Positions 38,329 through 48,684 of a DNA stretch of 64,000 bases are shown here, piece by piece. The DNA comes from Siphonodentalium dalli. Taxonomy: Eukaryota; Mollusca; Scaphopoda; Gadilida; Siphonodentaliidae. Position numbers and translations under genes: made by a program. Each line of letters opens with the position of its first letter. Within the stretch, counting starts at the first letter, position 1. Location: NCBI GenBank assembly GCA_032622095.1, contig CP136069.1:89518618-89582617 (forward strand), in the 5' to 3' direction. The notes under the pieces were generated by a model. It was not told the DNA's origin. It worked only from the letters and a program-made list of their open reading frames with translations, and did not search any database.

Positions 38329-38395
38329 ATGACACTTGAAAAGATGAAATCTGAAATACCAGATTCAGATGAACTTTCAGACTTCAGAAAAGAGA
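38329..38395 (+). CDS. Exon 3 of the split gene
   Basis: The acceptor is ttttccaaaatacag and the donor GAGA|GTGAGTAT. In phase 0 it reads MTLEKMKSEIPDSDELSDF then RKE plus one base. The composition is acidic with hydrophobics spaced as in an amphipathic helix. It continues the frame of exon 2 and hands one base to exon 4. Confidence 0.62.
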
Positions 38396-38786
38396 GTGAG
38401 TATACTAGTTAAGGTTTTGACAATGTCTGGTATTCTATGAAATCTGGGAGTGCCGAATATTTAAGAAATAAGAATTAATACTGTAGTAGAAAAATCACTA
38501 GTGTCCATATGTCTGTGCATGCATCCCTCCCAGATGGTTTCCATATAACAACTTTAGTTTTAGTTATCCGATTGTTTTGTATGTGGATTACCCACATGTA
38601 AATACAGGTCGAGTTCGAATTTGGGTTTGGTCCGGCGATTTTTGCCAAAGTTATGGTCCTTGTCGAATTAGACTTTGGTTATTTTGATTTACGGATGATA
38701 ACTCATCCACTTATTTTTACTGCAGTTATGACCCTTGTCGACTGAGAATTTGCCAATTATTTTGTGTTCGGTCCACCCATTTTTAG

Positions 38787-39325
38787 CTCAACTTGCCATG
38801 GGTTGGTATCTGTCGTCCATGAGTCAATTCATCAACAATTTCAACTAGCACACCATACAGGTCACATTCTTCATCCGCTCGTCACTAAACTCCTTATGGA
38901 TCTTCCCTGTTCGGGGCAACCTCTTGATTGGAGCCATCATATTTTTTCGTTAAAAAACATGGTCGCTGGTGACCATCTTGCATTTCACATTTATATCCAT
39001 TGGCACACCCAGCAGCCAACTTTATTAGAGAAATGTTTTTAAAATTTACAGGCATGTTCAGGATCACTTTTAGATGGGAGCTATCACATTTGAATGATAT
39101 TCAATAAAAAACATAGCTGCTGGCAGCCATCTTACTAAATTACTAAATACTTTGGCATGCCCGAAAGCTAATATATTTTTTCCCAATTGATCCCAAACTT
39201 CATATGGCTCTTTGGGTTGACCTCTGGTATTACTTAAATATTTAAACTTTCTGCATTCCTTAACCCTCCATAGACTGCTACAGGTATGTATGACATTATC
39301 CCCTCTCCAAGTTGAGCTACAGCAG
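38787..39325. mobile_element. Degenerate copy of the 'AGCTCAACTT' family
   Basis: It starts 'ttttagctcaacttgccatgg', in two parts, and contains diverged internal units ('agatgggagctatcaca', 'agctgctggcagccat'). It ends near 'aagttgagctacag' at 39310. It lies in the intron after exon 3. Confidence 0.55.
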
Positions 39326-40329
39326 GGTTTCCGCTAGGGGTTGGGGGAATGTGGCCGTATTTGGGAAGCACACACCCGGCACCCTGTCAGGAGAAAATTT
39401 GGATGTTTATCACTGAAAAGTAGCCATGGATTTCCTTGCATTTGAGACAACAACAGGAACATTGAAGCTTTGTATAGAAACCAAATTAAAACAGATCATC
39501 TTTCTTTGATCTCAAGTTGATGAACTAAAAGCATGTAACACCACAATATACAGTTGATACAATGACTTTTATAACAGTAGCAATTTAAGCGACATCAAAG
39601 GGGACCGACATCAAAGGGGACCCAATTCCCAAAGACACATTGTCACACTCAGTGTTAAGTTTACTCTAGCAGTAACCAGTGATAATTACGTCATGGGCAG
39701 AGGTCATGTTACATGCTATACCCAGTTCTGCATGCTTTCTTTGTGTTTTGTTCACGGTACCAATCAAAACAAATTGGTATTAATTCAAAAGCCATTCCTT
39801 AGGAGTTGACTTATTCTGGATTTGTATAATGGATAATTTTTGTATTAATTGGATTGGGAATAAATACACTGTCACTGATAATAACTATTAATATTTTAAG
39901 TATTTTATTTTTAATTAAACATTTCTTTGATACAGACCTTGCTTTGAGGTAAAATGTCTGCACTGTTCGTGGCAGCGACTGCCAGACCTCACCTGTGTTC
40001 ATGGTTGTAGCTCAGAATTCAGCCCCCTAATGACTTACCGATGTATAATGCACATTCTGAGGGGAAATAATGGGTTAGAAAGTTGGGACTTATAGACAGA
40101 AATCTACCTACGCTAATTTCAAATGCGAGAGGATGATTACTACTAAACATTCCCCGACAAAGCGTTACCCAGGATGGTGGAGACAAGTTCAGACAACTGT
40201 GCACGTGGTCCATGCTACTGATCATGTCTTATTCAGGCACCAGGTGCAGGATTCCTTGCAATCTGTTAATCATCAGTGTCGGTGGTCGCTCATCCTGTGT
40301 AAAAAGGGGGCTGAGCTAGGTCTGTGGCT
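39326..40329. other. Intron sequence without recognisable features
   Basis: Mixed sequence with no ORF that splices in phase and no defined repeat ends. Confidence 0.35.
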
Positions 40330-43212
40330 ATATTTCCTCCAAAGGAAGCCGTTCACACTGAACTATATGGATATATGTCCTGCGTTTGTAAACCATAGTA
40401 GAAAAGGGGTTAACTTTTTGTGGTCGCCTACGATCCCTCGCGGTCTTCAGTGGCTTGCTTGGAATCAGTCACGCATGCGCAGTCCCAATATAACCGATTG
40501 AATTCGTCAGTTTATTTTCTGCTACGAACCGAACGGAAGTCTAAGGGAGTATTTTTCCGAATTTGTCGTTTAACAACTAGACAACAAATTCAATTTATCG
40601 ATACAATAATTACTGGTCGCCTACGCGTTAGTTTTTAGAATTATTGTTTCGAATTCACGGCCCGTTTCGCTTCAAACATACAAATTGTCCGGGTTTTCGA
40701 TCAGGCGGCGGACTTAAAAATTTTCGAATATGAAAATCGACATTTCGCCATAATCAGCCGCCATTTCAAGGCCTTACGAGGCGCATAGATTATTGTGAGC
40801 AATTCATCTATGTAATTATTATAGAACCTATAAGGTATGATATAATTTGTCAGATATAAATGCCACGTGATTCGCTACCGGAAGTCTCCTAATTTCGTGG
40901 GAATTTATTTACGTGTGGACATTTATTTTGCAATAATTACCATCGCTACTGATGCTATCTATCATAATGTTATGAACAACATTCTTTCTCATAATACTTT
41001 GTTGTTTTATGTTTCAATACAACTGATCCAGATGTGTTGGTCACATTTGAACTTAAAAGTTGATTACAATTTACATCTGGGTTTATCAATGTAAAAACAG
41101 TAGTGTCATTATTACTTTAATAAATTGACAGAGATTGATATTGGACAAGTGTTATAATTCTGTTCATGGTTTGATTCTAGTAACGGAGCATCACCTTCAA
41201 TGTAACAATCTCAGCCATGTGCTAGCGGACCGGGGATCGCACCCTGGTCAGGGTATTCTGACAGAAATCAGAACTCGGTCCGATACCAAGTTTGTCAGGC
41301 TAACAAGTCCCATTCGAGATTACTGAATAAAATCCGAATGCAAATGCCGACTTTCCCCATTACAACACTTGTTCAGGTATGTTGTCGTGGGTGCACTACG
41401 CTGTGCGATCGGGTGTGGACAATAAAAACTTAATGGCTGACCCATGTACACACCTAGGTGTGTGCATGTTACAGAACACTACTGGAGTCACTAGATCTCA
41501 TCAAAACAACATGCTTTCACAAAATACTTTGTGTTTTCTGTTTTAATGCTGTCACACATGTCTCCTATGATTTAGATGTGTTGGTCGACGCTTGAAGTTA
41601 TCAGACTACAGTTTATCAATATCCGAAAAAATAATGACTGTCGTCGTACTAAGATTCGTTAGTGTCATTAATTTCTGGGTTACTACGATTCTGGATATGG
41701 CTCTAATTGGGACACAAAATTACAAATCATGGGTGCTCCGGTTTGCATTCTCTAGAGTAAGGCAAGAAGCTTATCGTCACTCTGACGGTGTTTAATCATG
41801 GTTTCACTATCTACAAATATATTTGAAGATACTTTGGTTTGAAAAACTTTTCCCCTTCTTGATTCAATTATGAGAATGATTCCAGCCTGACAGGTATTTA
41901 GAATCGTGGTGACTTGACCCCTCCAGGTAACTGGCCCACTGGCAATAACTGGCGACCGTGGCCTGGATGACGTTCCCCAATGAATAACGATATAATAGCA
42001 ATGGTATTCCAAGACGAGGAAGGTGGGGGGAGATATTATTTATGGCAAGTAACCATATCAAATGTGAGCTTGGTACAAGAACAGGCTGTACATCCAATAC
42101 AGCATGCATTGTTCATAAAGGGCATGGTAGGTGTTTTGAAGGTATTCATGGACTAGCTGGAGTCTCAATGAATTTTCAAATATATACGTGTCCCGACCTT
42201 TCATACCGTTGATATGGCGAATATACTTCACACACGAATGAAGCATATTTACATGGAAAGCATTTATATTGTCACGTGTCCCACGACCACTGCCAATAGC
42301 CTTTCCGACAAGTGGCCATCAGCATGGCTCTTCATACTTCTATTGCCCATATCAATTTGATTATCTGGCACATAGACAATAAAACAGGCAAAGACGTTTG
42401 CGCTGTCCAGCTAAGCTTTCGAGGAAGCTCATTGACCAGCATTACCGACCTTTCCTAAGACGCAGTCAGGGGACCACCCCGTACGAGTGGATCCCATCCC
42501 CATGGCACAGATGCCCGATCATAAGGGCCTGAAGCCATGCTGCCAACTCTGCGCATTTCGGTCTATGCTGGGTTTGTCCTCTCTTCCTTAAACATGCCAT
42601 AAGCGGGACTACTTAGGTCGGGGGAGTTCCTCTCTATCTTGGCTCTTCAAATTAAAATAAAACAACATTAAAAAGGGATGTGTATCCTTTACTAGGAGGA
42701 TGATAATTTCATTCGTTTCCTTCCTAGGGGAGCCATTTTTAGAGCGGGTCTTCCCCTAGTTTGCTGCATGCTTCACACTAACCGACCTATCACACACCTA
42801 GGTCGTTCTACTGCATGTTTGGGGGGGGGGGCAGAGGCTCAGACCTGAATATTCCGTATGGTGACCGTGAAAATTTACCTATGTTCATCATCTGACTACA
42901 TTGTACATCATTTGAACTGATTTCGGTTGTAGAAGGCGCACCTTCATTTCTTAGAATCGGATCGCGGTGGGTATTCCGCTGGGAACGCGGACTGCTCTCA
43001 GGTGCCTAGTGGTCGTGATGGCCTAATAATAGTAATGTGTGTGGATTTAGGCTGAGCATAATACTTGTGATTGCACATTTTGCTGTCTGTCTCCATTCCA
43101 AAGGATGGTGCTCGTTGGGAAATTTCTCCAAAATTAATACTCGTACCGACACTATTGTTTTGGCACCTGAGAGTAGCGGTTTGCTTTCTCATTGGATGCT
43201 CTGGTCACCTGC

Positions 43213-43682
43213 GGTGTTCAGCCATGTTCTCTGAGGGGCTATATATATATCTTTAATGATACATTGGATTGTGCCAGGGATCTCTGCTCTGGCTCCGACC
43301 ATTGGATTGTTGGGCGCAGCTTTAGTAGGGTCTTCTGACATGATCTCATGATGACTTATATATCACCATGATATATCTATGATATCATTTTATATATCTA
43401 TATATGCGAAAGATTTGTGTCACCGGGTTTCTGCAATGCTATCTTGTGATACATAGGTACCTCAGAGACATGAGACATGTTCTCTGTGGGGTTGTATATC
43501 TATATTTAGTGATACGTTGGATCATGACAGGGAGCTGTGATCTGGCTCCGACCATTAGATTGATGGGCGCAGCTTTGGAAGGGCCTTCTGACATGGTCTC
43601 ATGAGGAAAACTTAATATATATATCCCCCGGATATATATATTATATCATTTTATATATATATATATGCAATGTGTATATTAG
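43213..43682. repeat. Two tandem copies, 235-bp period
   Basis: 'gatacataggtacctcagag' starts at 43448 and again at 43683. Each copy contains 'ctctggctccgaccatt' or 'tctggctccgaccatt', 'gggcgcagctttgg' or its near match, and a TATATA-rich tail. It lies within copy I. Confidence 0.7.
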
Positions 43683-44203
43683 GATACATAGGTACCTCAG
43701 AGACATGTGAACGTGTGATAACTGTTCTAAGGGCAGGACCAGTTCACGCTCCTCCGGTTACGTCTCGACGGTTCAACCAATTCGTGGGGATACGTCTGGT
43801 GGAGTTGTCGGGGGACTTGGGACCTCCAGGCCATTTGGCCCCCACCAGACGCTAGCGGTTCTGGGCGCTAGAGCTGCCAAAATCGCGTGCGTACGTATCT
43901 ACACCGGCTGGATGGCCTTCGGCAGCTTAAGCGTAGGGCAGGGGCCGTACCCATGAGGTAAAGCGCCGAGTCCCCCTGGTCACGCTCGCATTAACGACAC
44001 GGCCTTGCCTGCCACTCCTCCGTGAAGGGATCGGAAAAAAATGACCTCTCCCCACCCTCCAGCATGGCCAGGATATTAGCTTGGGCATGACCACCTGCAG
44101 CATGCGATGGTGGGGGCTCCCTCTGATCCGATGGCTTGACTCGCTTATAGTTGTATGACCCATTTGGGCTAATGGGCTCTCCATTTGATACCTGTGCCAC
44201 AGA

Positions 44204-44506
44204 TTGGGCATCAGGTTATCTGCCATTTGCATTGGTGAACAGCAGTTAGTTAAACTCTTAATGTTGGTTGTCTTGCCATCTTTGGAGTGGGCCTCCTCCA
44301 GTGCAGGTTGTTATGTCGCTAAGGCGGAGAGGGAGTTAGTCTCCTCGCATCTCAAATCGGCTGGATTCTTAGAACTGACGGATGAAGAACAGAGAATTGC
44401 TCGGTTCGCTCGCAATTCTGAATTGAATGGCACCACCTGGGATGGTGCTTCCAAAAACAAGGGGGGGAGGTACATGTTTGGGCAATATAGCACTCTAATT
44501 ATATGA
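44204..44506 (+). pseudogene. Gag-like coding remnant in copy I
   Basis: A 100-codon frame whose second half looks like true coding sequence: LTDEEQRIARFARNSELNG, then TTWDGASKNKGGRY. The end of this frame is matched by the frame ending at 63985 in copy II (GTAWDVYSKRQGGRY). The pattern resembles C-terminal parts of retroelement structural proteins but carries no motif I can name. The ATG is not necessarily a real start, and the upstream DNA has stops in every frame. Confidence 0.4.
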
Positions 44507-44685
44507 GTTATTTCACGTACCTAATCATAACAGATTCATTAAAAGAGTTCATATTTAGGTACAATCTGTTTTAGAAGAGTACATTCCCTCCAAAATTTGG
44601 CTATTAACTTTATTGCTCGTGCCTCCTCCTGGGCTTGCATTCTAATCCATATAGTTCAGTGTGAACGGCTTCCTTTGGCGGAAAT

Positions 44686-45019
44686 ATGATATTTTTAAAA
44701 ATATAATATATATTTCCTTAAAGAAAGCCTGAACACTGAACTATCATAGGGCCCTCCCATGGCGGTGCCATTCCCAACCCTGCAACTCGCCAATCTCCTG
44801 ATTGAGTTGAAAATAACTGACGAATTCAATCGGTTATATTGGGACTGCGCATGCGTGACTGATTCCGAGCAAGCCACTGAAGACCGCGAGGGATCGTAGG
44901 CGACCACAAAAAGTTAACCCCTTTTCTACTATGGTTTACAAACGCAGGACATATATCCATATAGTTCAGTGTTCAGGCTTTCTTTAAGGAAATATATATT
45001 ATATTTTTAAAAATATCAT
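44686..45019. mobile_element. 334-bp MITE with perfect 59-bp inverted repeats
   Basis: The arms 44686-44744 and 44961-45019 are exact reverse complements, starting ATGATATTTTTAAAAATAT. Their inner part (TTTCCTTAAAGAAAGCC, ACACTGAACTAT) is related to the ends of copy I. The segment 44807-44950 is the reverse complement of 40386-40510, the left subterminal part of copy I, almost base for base. It is therefore a short derivative of the same family. Confidence 0.85.
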
Positions 45020-45109
45020 TTTGTGGCCAATATTAAGTCAAGGTTGGTGAGGGGAATGAGGCCGCTGGACGGCCGGCCTGCCGTAGTGGCGCAAACCCTG
45101 GCTACAGTA

Positions 45110-45610
45110 TCATTTGCATTGGGGAAATGTGGCACCAGCAGCCGTCTTGGATTTTACTCTTTGCACAAGTAATTCCTTCCGCACACCCCACAGGCCATAT
45201 CCCTCATCCGATCATCACCAAACTTCATATGTATCTTCTGGGTGACCACTAGATGGAGCCATCAAATTATTTCTCTATTTCGTTGCTTTTCACATTTAAA
45301 TTCATTGGCACACCCTGCAGCTGACATTTATTGGATCCAGTATCCAGTATCACTAATAGATGGCCGCTATCGAATTTCTACGATATTGGATAAAAACATT
45401 GGATTTTACTCTTGCATCACTAAACTCTTTGGCATGCCCTACAGCCACCATTTTTGATCAAGTTGATCTCAAACTTCATATGGCTCTTCCAGTTGACTTC
45501 TGGTATTACTAACTTAAACATTTTAACTTTCTGATTTCATTATCGCTCCATGACTATAATGTATGACATTATCCCTTGTTGACTTAGAGTTTCCCGACTA
45601 TTTTGATTTC
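45110..45610. mobile_element. Degenerate fragment of the 'AGCTCAACTT' family
   Basis: Several internal units are recognisable ('ttggattttactctttgca', 'cttcatatggctcttcc', 'tagatggccgctatcgaat'). Both ends are missing or decayed. Confidence 0.45.
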
Positions 45611-46105
45611 CTGATGATAACTTCATAGGCTCAGAATTTACTTATTATTCTGGTGACTAATCAAATGAAACTAGGTGTGCTAACAACATGGACAGTTTGA
45701 TTCAATCTTTGTTCCGAGAATCAACTTATTCATTTCTAAGAAAGCCGCCAGTCAAATTAAGCCACCTTATTCGGGGGATATGTGACCTAGTGGCCTTTTA
45801 TTTTCATTGTTATTCGATTTTTATGATTTCGTTGAAATTGTAGTGACAGTTGTTTGTTTTGATTTCTGTGCCATAAAATTCTCCACCAAAATGTTGGTCT
45901 CCTCCCCACTGTAACGTAAAAATGCTGTCACTATTAATCTCAAATCAAAATCAGTATTAAATTGTAGGTAGCCATTACATGGATGTCTCTTTCCTCAGTC
46001 AATCTTCATTCTAAGCTATTCACTTGTGATTTGATTTATGATGTGTTCTGGTTTGAGGAGCTGGTAGCATTGCATTGATTATACCACAAAGCGATGTCAA
46101 CATAT

Positions 46106-46686
46106 TAGGGCTGCAACGATACGCCCACCTCACGATTCGATACGTATCACAATTTTTTGCAACGATACGATATGTATCACGATACTTTCCAGACTGAAAA
46201 TTGAACCAGTTTACAACTTTTGATTGTTCTGTTGCATTAATAGCCATTATGTGTACTATTATTCAGCCATGATGTACTGGAGTTATGACCACACTTGATG
46301 TTATACCATCTCGGCACCATGTACGGTTATTTGGCAATCAAAGATTCCTAAGGCTGAAGGGATCACTCTCACCAAAAAAAGTGCTGAAGGGTGCACATGT
46401 TTTGAGATATCCTTCTGAGTAACCTTTAGTTTTTGCATCTGTCATGATTTCTGTTTGAGGATAATTCATTTATGTTCCAATGAAAATTAAAATTAACTGA
46501 AAACGTAATAATACACGCGGACTGTTAAAGTTAGTAGAAGTCTACGGGAATTTCATAAAGATCTTCAATGTAATAAGCCTTACACTCAGTTAATACCACG
46601 AACATATTGGATGATACGTATCGTATCGTGATCCTAGTATCGCGATACGTATCGTATCGTGGCCTAAGCGTATCATTACACCTCTA
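46106..46686. mobile_element. hAT-like element (581 bp)
   Basis: It begins TAGGGCTGCAACGATACGC; the reverse complement of the other end reads TAGAGGTGTAATGATACGC. 'gatacgtatc' and 'cgatacgtatcgtatcgtg' type motifs recur subterminally on both sides. These ends are characteristic of a widespread hAT group. The flanking 8 bp (CAACATAT and CTTCCCAC) do not match, so the target duplication has decayed. Confidence 0.65.
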
Positions 46687-46972
46687 CTTCCCACATATCA
46701 CTTGGCATTGCGCCAACAAAATCTACATTGATTAAGGCGGATTAACACTATTTCGGAAAGCCACCCATGACACCAACACCAGACAATACAAAATGATTGC
46801 TTTGTTCATTAAAGTTAAATTCTTGTCCAACTTCGTTGCACTAATGAAAATAGACAGAAAAACAAAGAGGCACATATTTTCCATCGCCAGCGCGAGCGTG
46901 CAATACTGTAGTATACTAGTACCATTGTGAAGCATCTCAGCCAACCCTGATTTTTACAGCTTCAACTCGTTT

Positions 46973-47088
46973 TGTTGGGATATAAGATTTTATGAAACTT
47001 GTTTGATAAATTTGATTCACAACTCATCTACGACACATTGTGAATCAAATTTATCAAACTCGTTTAAAAAAAATCTTATATCCCAACA
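46973..47088. repeat. Fold-back, about 50-bp arms
   Basis: TGTTGGGATATAAGATTTT on the left and its complement on the right (ends 47088) enclose a further matching TTTGATAAATTTGATTCACA. The loop is about 15 nt around 47035. It lies 230 bp before exon 4. Confidence 0.75.
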
Positions 47089-47317
47089 TAACTCATTGGA
47101 GATCCTTTATGTCTTTAGTTATTATTGTTAATATGCGATTGCTTTCAAACTGGGTATATGGATTACTTGTTATCTGATCACATTAAAATATTCTATTATC
47201 ACTTTCTTGTTCTTGAAAACTCACTTTCTTGTTCTTGAAAAGTTGAAAACTCACACTAAAAAATTAGACAATATTGTACGAAGAGATAAATGAACTGACC
47301 ATATCTTTTTTCTATAG

Positions 47318-47399
47318 TTATGATAGGATTATGCAAAAGGCTAGAAGATTTGGAAAAAGCCAGTGTCTTTGATAAAGCTTGCCAGGAGTCTAATATTCA
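47318..47399 (+). CDS. Exon 4 of the split gene
   Basis: The acceptor is atatcttttttctatag and the donor CA|GTAAGTTA. After two bases completing an Ile codon it reads MIGLCKRLEDLEKASVFDK then ACQESNI plus two bases. The heptad-like L/I spacing (IGLCKRLEDLEKA) suggests a helix or short coiled coil. It joins exon 6 region 53107 in phase. A spliceable-looking 37-nt segment at 48072 lies in between but would break the frame (see rejected items). Confidence 0.62.
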
Positions 47400-47466
47400 G
47401 TAAGTTATAAGTAATTATTTGACCCTTTCTGTCCTAAGATCAAATGGGCCTCCCTCCCTCAGCTCA

Positions 47467-47664
47467 GTTAACCATTTCAGTGCCAAGTCCGATTTTTGTA
47501 TCAATACAAAATCACATTTTGTATAATAATGTGATATATTGATGGAAAGAGCTCTAAGAGCTCTTTCCATCAATGTATCACATTATTATAATCAATAAAT
47601 TTGAAAAATGATCAAGGAAATATGGGTTGATTCAAAAATCGGACTTGGCACTGAAAGGGTTAAC
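47467..47664. repeat. Nested fold-back with a 69-bp central palindrome
   Basis: The outer arms GTTAACCATTTCAGTGCC and its complement continue through AAGTCCGATTTTT. At the centre 47522-47555 pairs with 47557-47590 (34-bp arms, single-base loop, one mismatch). It lies 70 bp after exon 4. It is probably a palindromic MITE. Confidence 0.8.
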
Positions 47665-47879
47665 CCTTCCATGACAGGAGCTTTCTGAAGTTTTGCGAAA
47701 ACCCTGTTCCAAAGCTTTCTCTTGTATATGCGAGTCTCCCATAGGGAGCCTAACAATATTGGCCTAACAATATTTACCTTTACCTTGTAAGCCAATGCAT
47801 TCTCTTATCTATATATGCGAGGCTCACTATGGGATCATGAATTGTGCACCATCGCAGCTTCCGTCATGAAAAGGTTAAT
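47659..47879. mobile_element. Twin-hairpin MITE family, copy with both ends
   Basis: The left end TTAACCCTTCCATGACAGG and right end GTCATGAAAAGGTTAA are imperfect inverted repeats. The inside holds 'tatatgcgag' and 'aatgcattctctta' motifs as in 53222-53447. The GTTAAC at its left is shared with the end of the preceding fold-back. Confidence 0.55.
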
Positions 47880-48489
47880 TTCGATTTTGATTATAGATTT
47901 TTGACTTCATTCCCATCTATCAACAAGAGTCTGTGATCATGAAAAGCATGAACTTCCATTACATGTTTCACAGTAGAAATCTAGAAATGAATAAAATATC
48001 CACTTTATACCCACTTCATGTGACCATCATTCTTGCCAACAAGCATCAAATTATGTGCTTTTCATTTTCAGAATGAGGTCCCCAGAGGGTGTATTTTGTG
48101 ATGAGCGGGTGAGCGTCACCAAATTTATCCTTTAAGAACCTCATTCTACTTGGCCTCATCTGCTATCGGAGACCTGGACATACATTTAAGATCTCAGATG
48201 GTGAATATTGTGCACCCACTGGGCACCTTGATTATCCCATGTGTGTCTGCCAATTTGGGGATAGAGAGAAAGTATAATAAAACAGAAAAAGAAACTTTCT
48301 AAAAAGTTTCTAAAGACACTAAAAAACTTGTTAATTTGATGATAAAGATAATTAAATCGTTCGAGTTCATATTTTCAGCTTAATTATAGCACAATATTTT
48401 ATTTTGCATGTATAGGCCAATGCTACTTTGGCACACTCGCTTGGGTATTACACCAACAACCGATATTGGACTGTACTGACTATTTTAAT

Positions 48490-48680
48490 TTTTATATGCC
48501 CGTTCATATTATGTAAATGGGTTGACTGTCCGTCATCCATCCGCTTTTGGTTTCGGGATGATTACTTTAGATTGAATCGAGTGAACTGAACCAAATTTGG
48601 TATGTTAGTTTACCACACCAAAATACAGATCAAGTTTGAATATGGGTTTCGTCCGCATGATTTTGACTGAGTTATGCCCC
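48490..48680. repeat. Dispersed repeat fragment
   Basis: Phrases 'caaatttggtatgttagt', 'acagatcaagtttgaat' and 'gagttatgcccctttt' recur in diverged form at 29700, 38560 and 54150. It lies directly against the left hairpin of the following element. Confidence 0.4.
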
Positions 48681-48684
48681 TTTT

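Larger units (their letters stand above)
40330..44687. mobile_element. Large inverted-repeat element, copy I (about 4.36 kb)
   Basis: The left end, ATATTTCCTCCAAAGGAAGCC followed in order by GTTCACACTGAACTATATGGAT, is mirrored at 44646-44687 with one mismatch, giving about 42-bp terminal inverted repeats. Landmarks inside (GGAAGTCTCCTAATTTCG near 40879, 'catggctcttc' with 'attgcccatatcaa' near 42324, gag-like coding at 44204-44506) recur in the same order in copy II from 58812. The inside is decayed and shows no reverse transcriptase or transposase. Terminal inverted repeats plus gag-like coding could suggest a DIRS-type element, but this is not proved. Confidence 0.6.

Noticed and set aside
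41210-41275. tRNA-like stretch around 'accggggatcgcaccctgg'
   Set aside because: No cloverleaf can be drawn: there is no T-arm consensus or acceptor pairing at the right distance.
48072-48108. 37-nt segment with good acceptor (tttcattttcag) and donor (CGG|GTGAGC) as an extra exon
   Set aside because: Including it between the exons at 47318 and 53107 shifts the frame and meets a stop (TAA) seven codons into the next exon. It could be an alternative 'poison' exon but is not part of the main reading frame.
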